Shown here: piece after piece, positions 18,860 to 22,772 of the stretch
How positions within the stretch are numbered: the stretch's first letter is position 1
How the letters are laid out: the number at the start of each line of letters is the position of its first letter
Notes under the pieces: model-generated
Database searches by the model: none
What the model saw: only the letters and a program-made list of their open reading frames with translations
Told to the model about the DNA's origin: nothing
Translations under genes and position numbers: made by a program
Source of the DNA: Monoraphidium neglectum
Taxonomy: Eukaryota; Chlorophyta; Chlorophyceae; Sphaeropleales; Selenastraceae
Direction of reading: 5' to 3'
Length of the DNA: 22,772 nt
NCBI RefSeq assembly: GCF_000611645.1
Contig: NW_014013333.1
Location: forward strand, 10,166-32,937

Positions 18860-19555
18860 ATGGCAAGCTTCGCCTGTGGGGCCGATGACCCCCGAGCCCG
18901 CGACGACACCGCCGCCTTTGACGGCGACGCCATGTTCAGCCACCCCTGGGTCGCGGAGCTCGAGGCGGAATTTGGCCCCGAGGGAGCGAAGGTCTTCCTC
19001 AACATACTTCACAACACGGGCATAGCCCTGGCAGGCAAAAATGACATCTGGGACGGACCCGGCCATGTCTACATGTCGCGGGACTCAGCCTTGCCAGAAG
19101 ATCAGGACATCTACCACGTCGGCGAGACAACGAAGGCGGACTCGAGCAGCGAGAATCACGTGCCCGCCGAAGAGCGGGTGCGCCAATCCCGCCGAAATTG
19201 CGGGCGGCCGTACGTGCTCGTGGAAGCTTTTGACGTCTGCCACCCGCGGCTGGCCGAGAAGCTAATACACGTGCACCTGATTATGGTGCAGGGCCCCGAA
19301 GCAAAGAAGCGGTTGCAGGCAGCGGGGCTTTGCAAGGGTACCAGATGCCCCTCTTGCGGTGTTCAGCACCACGAGTGGTTTTGTGTGCCTGAAGAGCGGG
19401 TGCGCGGGGTGATCCGATATTGGTGTGAGTTTGTGTACAGGTATCATGAAGCACTTGTCAGTGATTTCCACTCCAAATACCCCTATTTGCCCGTGTGCGG
19501 AGAGTCACCTTGTTGTCCTATTGCGCACAAGTCGCGCTTTGCTCTGAAGGCCTAA
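18860..19555 (+). CDS. T5orf172/DUF1766-type (GIY-YIG-like) domain protein (gene F)
   Basis: 231 residues from the ATG at 18860, which has A at -3 and G at +4. The domain is the T5orf172/DUF1766 branch of the GIY-YIG-like fold, known from phages and from fungal proteins such as Mug113; members are suspected nucleic-acid binding or cleaving proteins. Visible marks: GHVYMSR (68-74) and YHVGETT (85-91) for the paired first strands, EERVRQ (104-109) with the helix arginine, AEKLIHVHL (132-140) with the candidate catalytic Glu133, then CPSC...HHEWF (163-174), the C-x2-C/H-x-EWF signature of the eukaryotic branch, and a C-terminal helix VRGVIRYWCEFVYRYHE. The usual K before V-G is His here, and there is a long insert between the GETT strand and the arginine helix. 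The last 25 residues add Cys/Pro. It may be preceded by an exon at 18286. Cellular role unknown. Confidence 0.65.
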   Translation: MASFACGADDPRARDDTAAFDGDAMFSHPWVAELEAEFGPEGAKVFLNILHNTGIALAGKNDIWDGPGHVYMSRDSALPEDQDIYHVGETTKADSSSENHVPAEERVRQSRRNCGRPYVLVEAFDVCHPRLAEKLIHVHLIMVQGPEAKKRLQAAGLCKGTRCPSCGVQHHEWFCVPEERVRGVIRYWCEFVYRYHEALVSDFHSKYPYLPVCGESPCCPIAHKSRFALKA

Positions 19556-20179
19556 GCACCACTTCCTGGTCACCCGCAGCAACTACTCATGCGCACGCGC
19601 ACAGCATGACATGCGGCACTTGTCTCACGCCCGCCATGTAATGCCTGAGTGGGGCTGGAACACGCCCCGCTTGGATTGATTTTGCTGCGCATAATGCCCA
19701 GCGGTCTCGAAGATGGTGGGACAAGAGGCACCTCACTGGGTTGGTAGGTTTAAACTGCCTTGCAGGGCTGAGCAAGCCCGGCGCATCATTACTTGGAAGC
19801 TGGACTGGAGAAGTCCATTCTTTTTATTCTTCACTGCCACCTGCATGTTGACTATGTGGGCGGAAAACGGCGACGCCAGCCATTCACTGGATCAACAGAG
19901 GGCAGAGATTTTTTCTGTCCAAGCTACTGGATACCTTTATCAAGTGCGGCCTGTCTCCGGGAAAGTTGGGTGTGCCGGCGTTTGTTTAGCCGATGGTTGC
20001 CAACCTGAGGCCACGGCCGCTGCAAAACTCACGGCAGTTGAGGCTGTTGCTGTGGTTATATCAATGACAGTGCATAATTCAGCTGGCTAGCATTGTAAGG
20101 GGTCGTTGAGTTACCAGTTCTAGTTACCAGCTAGCGCACTGCGATGTCTCGTGAGTGATGCAGTGTGGGCAAATTTTTG
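19556..20179. other. 3' flank of gene F, no convincing gene
   Basis: Lower GC than the gene regions. A plus-strand frame of 125 codons (19713-20090) starts with ATG but has weak codon bias and no recognisable domain, so I leave it out. Two TGTAA signals lie here. Confidence 0.4.
19637..19641 (+). terminator. TGTAA poly(A) signal of gene F
   Basis: TGTAA 82 nt past the F stop, at typical distance. Another plus-strand TGTAA occurs at 20094-20098. Confidence 0.5.
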
Positions 20180-21171
20180 TCAGGCAAGGGAAAGGGCAGC
20201 CCAGGCTGACTCATGGTCAATAGGATATGAGGAGGTTGTGGCTCCCAATATGGACCACAAAGGCTCGTCGATGGCGCGCGCGGCCGGCTGCGCGCGCTCG
20301 TGGCCTGTGAGGTTCCCAATGAAGTTCTCGCTCCTGGCCGAGAGGCAGATCCACGCACACTTTAGGTGAAGGGACTGGGGCTGGTCAAAGGCGCCCCTCC
20401 ACCTCCTGCGGAACGAAGGGGAAGTGCTTTTGCGCGTCCAAGGCGAGGTCGCAAGAGGAGAAGGAGGGCTGGGTCGATTTTGTTGTAAGGCACGGCGTAA
20501 GGCACTGGTAGCTGACGTCCCAGCCAACCCCGAACCCCGCCTGGCTGCGTGTGAACCCTCCCCGGCCCTCGCACCCGCACCCGCACCCGCGCCCCCGCCC
20601 CCGCCCGCGCCCTCCCCAGCGCCCGCGTCCGCGCCTGCGACCGCGACCGTGCCAAGGCACGGGTCGGCGGGGCGCGCGGCCGCTGGCCCGCGTCCGCCCG
20701 CCCGCACGCCGCTGCTCATGGCTACGGGGGCCCTGTGGCGACGGCTGGGGCCGCGCTGGCCTGCAGGCACAGAAATTTCTCCTTCCTATCAGCTTGAGCA
20801 AGCTCCCGGGCCACTCGCACCTTGTTGTCCAGCTGGGCCGAGCAGGCCTGCCATGGCTCTAATCCCCTGGCCGAAATCTCCTCCGACAGCCTCGTTCCAG
20901 CCCTGCTGCTCACATGCCGCGGCCGCCGCTGTCGTGGGCGCCTTGCCCCCTGTTGGGAGGGAGGCTGCTCCCGCGGCACAGCTGGGCCCCACCCGCGCGG
21001 GCCAGGGGGGAGCCAGCCGCCGGGCTGATTGCCAAGGCCCTGTGCAAGGGCCGCTTGTGTGCACTGGGTCAGGGGGAAGCTCCGCGCACCGCCAATCAAG
21101 CGGTGAACTCTGCAGGCCCGAGCTCGCGGCTCCCCTTGCGCCTGCGGCACGGCCGCCACGCGTGCATGCAT
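20180..21171 (-). CDS. Candidate two-exon gene on minus, unrecognised
   Basis: Tentative model: exon 21171-20726, intron 20725-20406 (320 bp, GTAGCC to TTCCGCAG), exon 20405-20180. The join is in frame, and the low-complexity GCACCC repeat falls in the intron. The first exon ends with a helical, charged segment (RLSEEISARGLEPWQACSAQ, KVRVARELAQADRKEKFLCL) and the second has LKCAWICLSARSENFIGNLT and AIDEPLWSILGATTSSYPID, which read like real protein. The upstream part of the first exon is Pro/Arg/Gly-rich and the true start may be elsewhere. No family recognised. Other frames on plus are equally long here, so this may be wrong. Confidence 0.28.
20571..20614. repeat. GCACCC/GCCCCC low-complexity tract
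   Basis: Three GCACCC units pass into C-rich near-repeats. It lies inside the proposed intron of the minus-strand candidate. The G-rich minus strand could form a quadruplex. Confidence 0.7.
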
Positions 21172-22497
21172 GCCCGGGGGGCAAAGGCCAAAGGCACGCC
21201 TTGAACGTGCCTTTTGCTGAGCGAAGATCCGTCATACGCGACCAGCACAGGGCGCCTCGATTCGCCCAGTGCGCGCTGTGACGCACGAGCCCATGCACAG
21301 GCACGTCCTACCGCCCTCCCAAGACTCCCGCATACCATACGTGAAGTGAAGTGCGAGGCGCACACGGCTTGGGATGCAGGCGTGGCGCGCTGGGCACGGC
21401 GCACACATGCAACCCATAAGACGCAGCTCACGCGCATCCATGTGGCACCCTGGTGCGCCACGACGACAGGCCACCGGGCACCACAATTAGACCCTGCTAA
21501 TCTCCATCAAAACGACACGTCCGCTGCCCGGCTGCGCAGCCTGCATCCGCATGATGACTCGTCCAGCCGTGGCAGCGCGGACGCTGCGTCTGTGGTCTTC
21601 ATGCCGGCTGCCGCGCTTGCACCCTGCTGCAAGCGCCTCAAGTGTTGCTGCTTCTGCACAGCCCGTTGCTGCATGCGATGCACGTGATTTATATCATGAG
21701 GTGTAAGCAGCAGGGCGGCCACCGTAGCCTTGGACGATTAGGGCCACAATCAAGAGTGCACAGCACAGCAGCAGCAGCAGGTGTGCTGCACTGCGCCACA
21801 CTGCAGCAATACAACGGCGACAGGTGCCGCGAGTGACTCAGAGTGCTGTTAGAGACCGCGAGGAACATAGATAATTGCGACCAGATTTTACGAGATGACG
21901 ATGTGGTGCGGAACGTGACTTTTCAGCCCGCCGGCGGCCGCATAAGCCAGGATGCCGCGGCATCTTGGAGTGGCCTCATGTCGGACATTTCGCGACGCCT
22001 CTTGGGGGAGGGAGGAGTCAAGGAGTCCATATTCCATATGCAGCTTGCAGAGCGCTGAGCTGCAGATCAACTGCGCCTAGTGTTCCTCGCTTCGACGGCA
22101 CCTCGATATTTTCGCTGGTCCACAGGGTCAACGAAAGACGTGAGACTTTTGCCAAACCAGCGCGTTTATTGCTTGGGGACGCTCTACTTGTTCTATCAGG
22201 GCTTGGGGAAAGGGGCAAGCGCTGCCAGCGAGCGGCGACGGCTAACGTGTCGCAGCAGCTGTTTGAGCCGGTAGAACTCCCCGGCGGTTTCATCGTCCCT
22301 CTTGGATGCTTGCGCATGGCGCCCTGGTGCTTATGATGCAGTCTGTAGGACCCGAGGCTCCGCCGACGGCGGGTGGCGGCAGTCGCATCACTTTGGGCCC
22401 CGAGTTTGGGCTTCTGGTGCCTCACTTTTGGTCTCCGGCTGTGACATCACACTTTGAGCGCCGCCGCGCCGCCGCTCGCTCCCCCAGGCTCGACGCC
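21172..22497. other. Unresolved region near the right end, possible exons
   Basis: I cannot assemble a gene with confidence. On plus, 21842-22058 follows a CTCAG acceptor-like site and reads protein-like codons (RNIDNCDQILRDDDVVRNVT, LMSDISRRLLGEGGVKESIF) up to TGA. A second stretch after CTGTAG, from 22349, reads ITLGPEFGLLVPHFWSPAVT. Phases between them do not join simply. 21172-21840 shows no coding signal; a short CAG cluster lies at 21768-21780. Confidence 0.3.
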
Positions 22498-22535
22498 ATG
22501 GCACCTGCGGCGCGCCCCGGGGATTCCGACTACAA
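22498..22535 (+). CDS. Candidate first exon of a gene leaving the right edge
   Basis: ATG in a GCCATGG context opens MAPAARPGDSDY and runs into a clear donor, AA|GTGAGC at 22536. The rest of the window (22536-22772) is C/T-rich and intron-like, ending near a pyrimidine tract. Alternatively, the same frame entered from 22349 ends here at TGA (22537), which would make it a terminal exon. Too short to name. Confidence 0.3.
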
Positions 22536-22772
22536 GTGAGCGCCGCGGGCACGCCGCGCGCCCGGCGCCGCAGCGCCGCCCTCGCCTAGTCGCCCCTTCC
22601 GCCCCGCCTCGGCGCCTCGACACCTGTCGCCTCGACGCCTTGCTCAAGCTCCAATCCCTTATCCAACCCCTACCCCCAACCTAGCCACTTCAAACTCCCT
22701 CTTCCCCGGCTGTCTGTTGACCCCACAATCCCCCTCTCTCCGGCACCCCCGCGTCCCGCGTCACCCGCCGGC

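Noticed and set aside
19713..20090. 125-codon plus-strand frame after gene F
   Set aside because: Weak codon bias, no domain, stop only 4 nt before a TGTAA; more likely 3' flank of F.

Overview
The window looks like nuclear DNA from a GC-rich green alga, most likely a chlorophyte of the Chlorophyceae. The reasons are very high GC, genes split by roughly 80-420 bp GT-AG introns (donors mostly GTGCG, GTGTG or GTGAG), TGTAA-type poly(A) signals after several stops, and long pure CAG tracts encoding polyglutamine. This is inference from style; no marker gene fixes the species.

Layout. (1) 120-2019, plus strand: the 3' part of a four-exon gene for NSE4, the kleisin subunit of the SMC5/6 complex; its 5' end lies outside the window. 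(2) 3056-11228, minus strand: three tandem two-exon paralogues (A, B, C; repeat period about 3.0 kb) encoding ARM-like helical proteins with a variable polyQ linker and a C-terminal MYND zinc finger. B and C share a nearly identical 0.9 kb 5' half, intron included, while C resembles A further in, so the array looks shaped by gene conversion. A diverged direct repeat flanks the array (about 2200-2760 and 11585-12120). (3) 12408-13841, minus: a polyQ protein with a basic nuclear-localisation-like patch, family unknown. (4) 14952-17651, plus, head-to-head with the previous gene: a large Q-rich protein with a 30-residue pure CAG tract and what I read as up to three SpoVS/Alba-like modules. (5) about 18286-19555, plus: a protein with a T5orf172/DUF1766 (GIY-YIG-like) domain. 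(6) 19556-22772: mostly unresolved; one candidate split gene on minus (20180-21171), possible exons near 21842-22058 and 22349-22535, and a good candidate start of a gene leaving the right edge (22498).

The genes do not form an obvious pathway. The notable themes are CAG/polyQ tracts in most neighbouring genes, a young MYND array, and two domain families (SpoVS-like and T5orf172) better known from bacteria, phages or fungi. Intron positions were inferred by eye from splice consensus, reading frame and, for NSE4, remembered family pattern; none is confirmed by transcripts.
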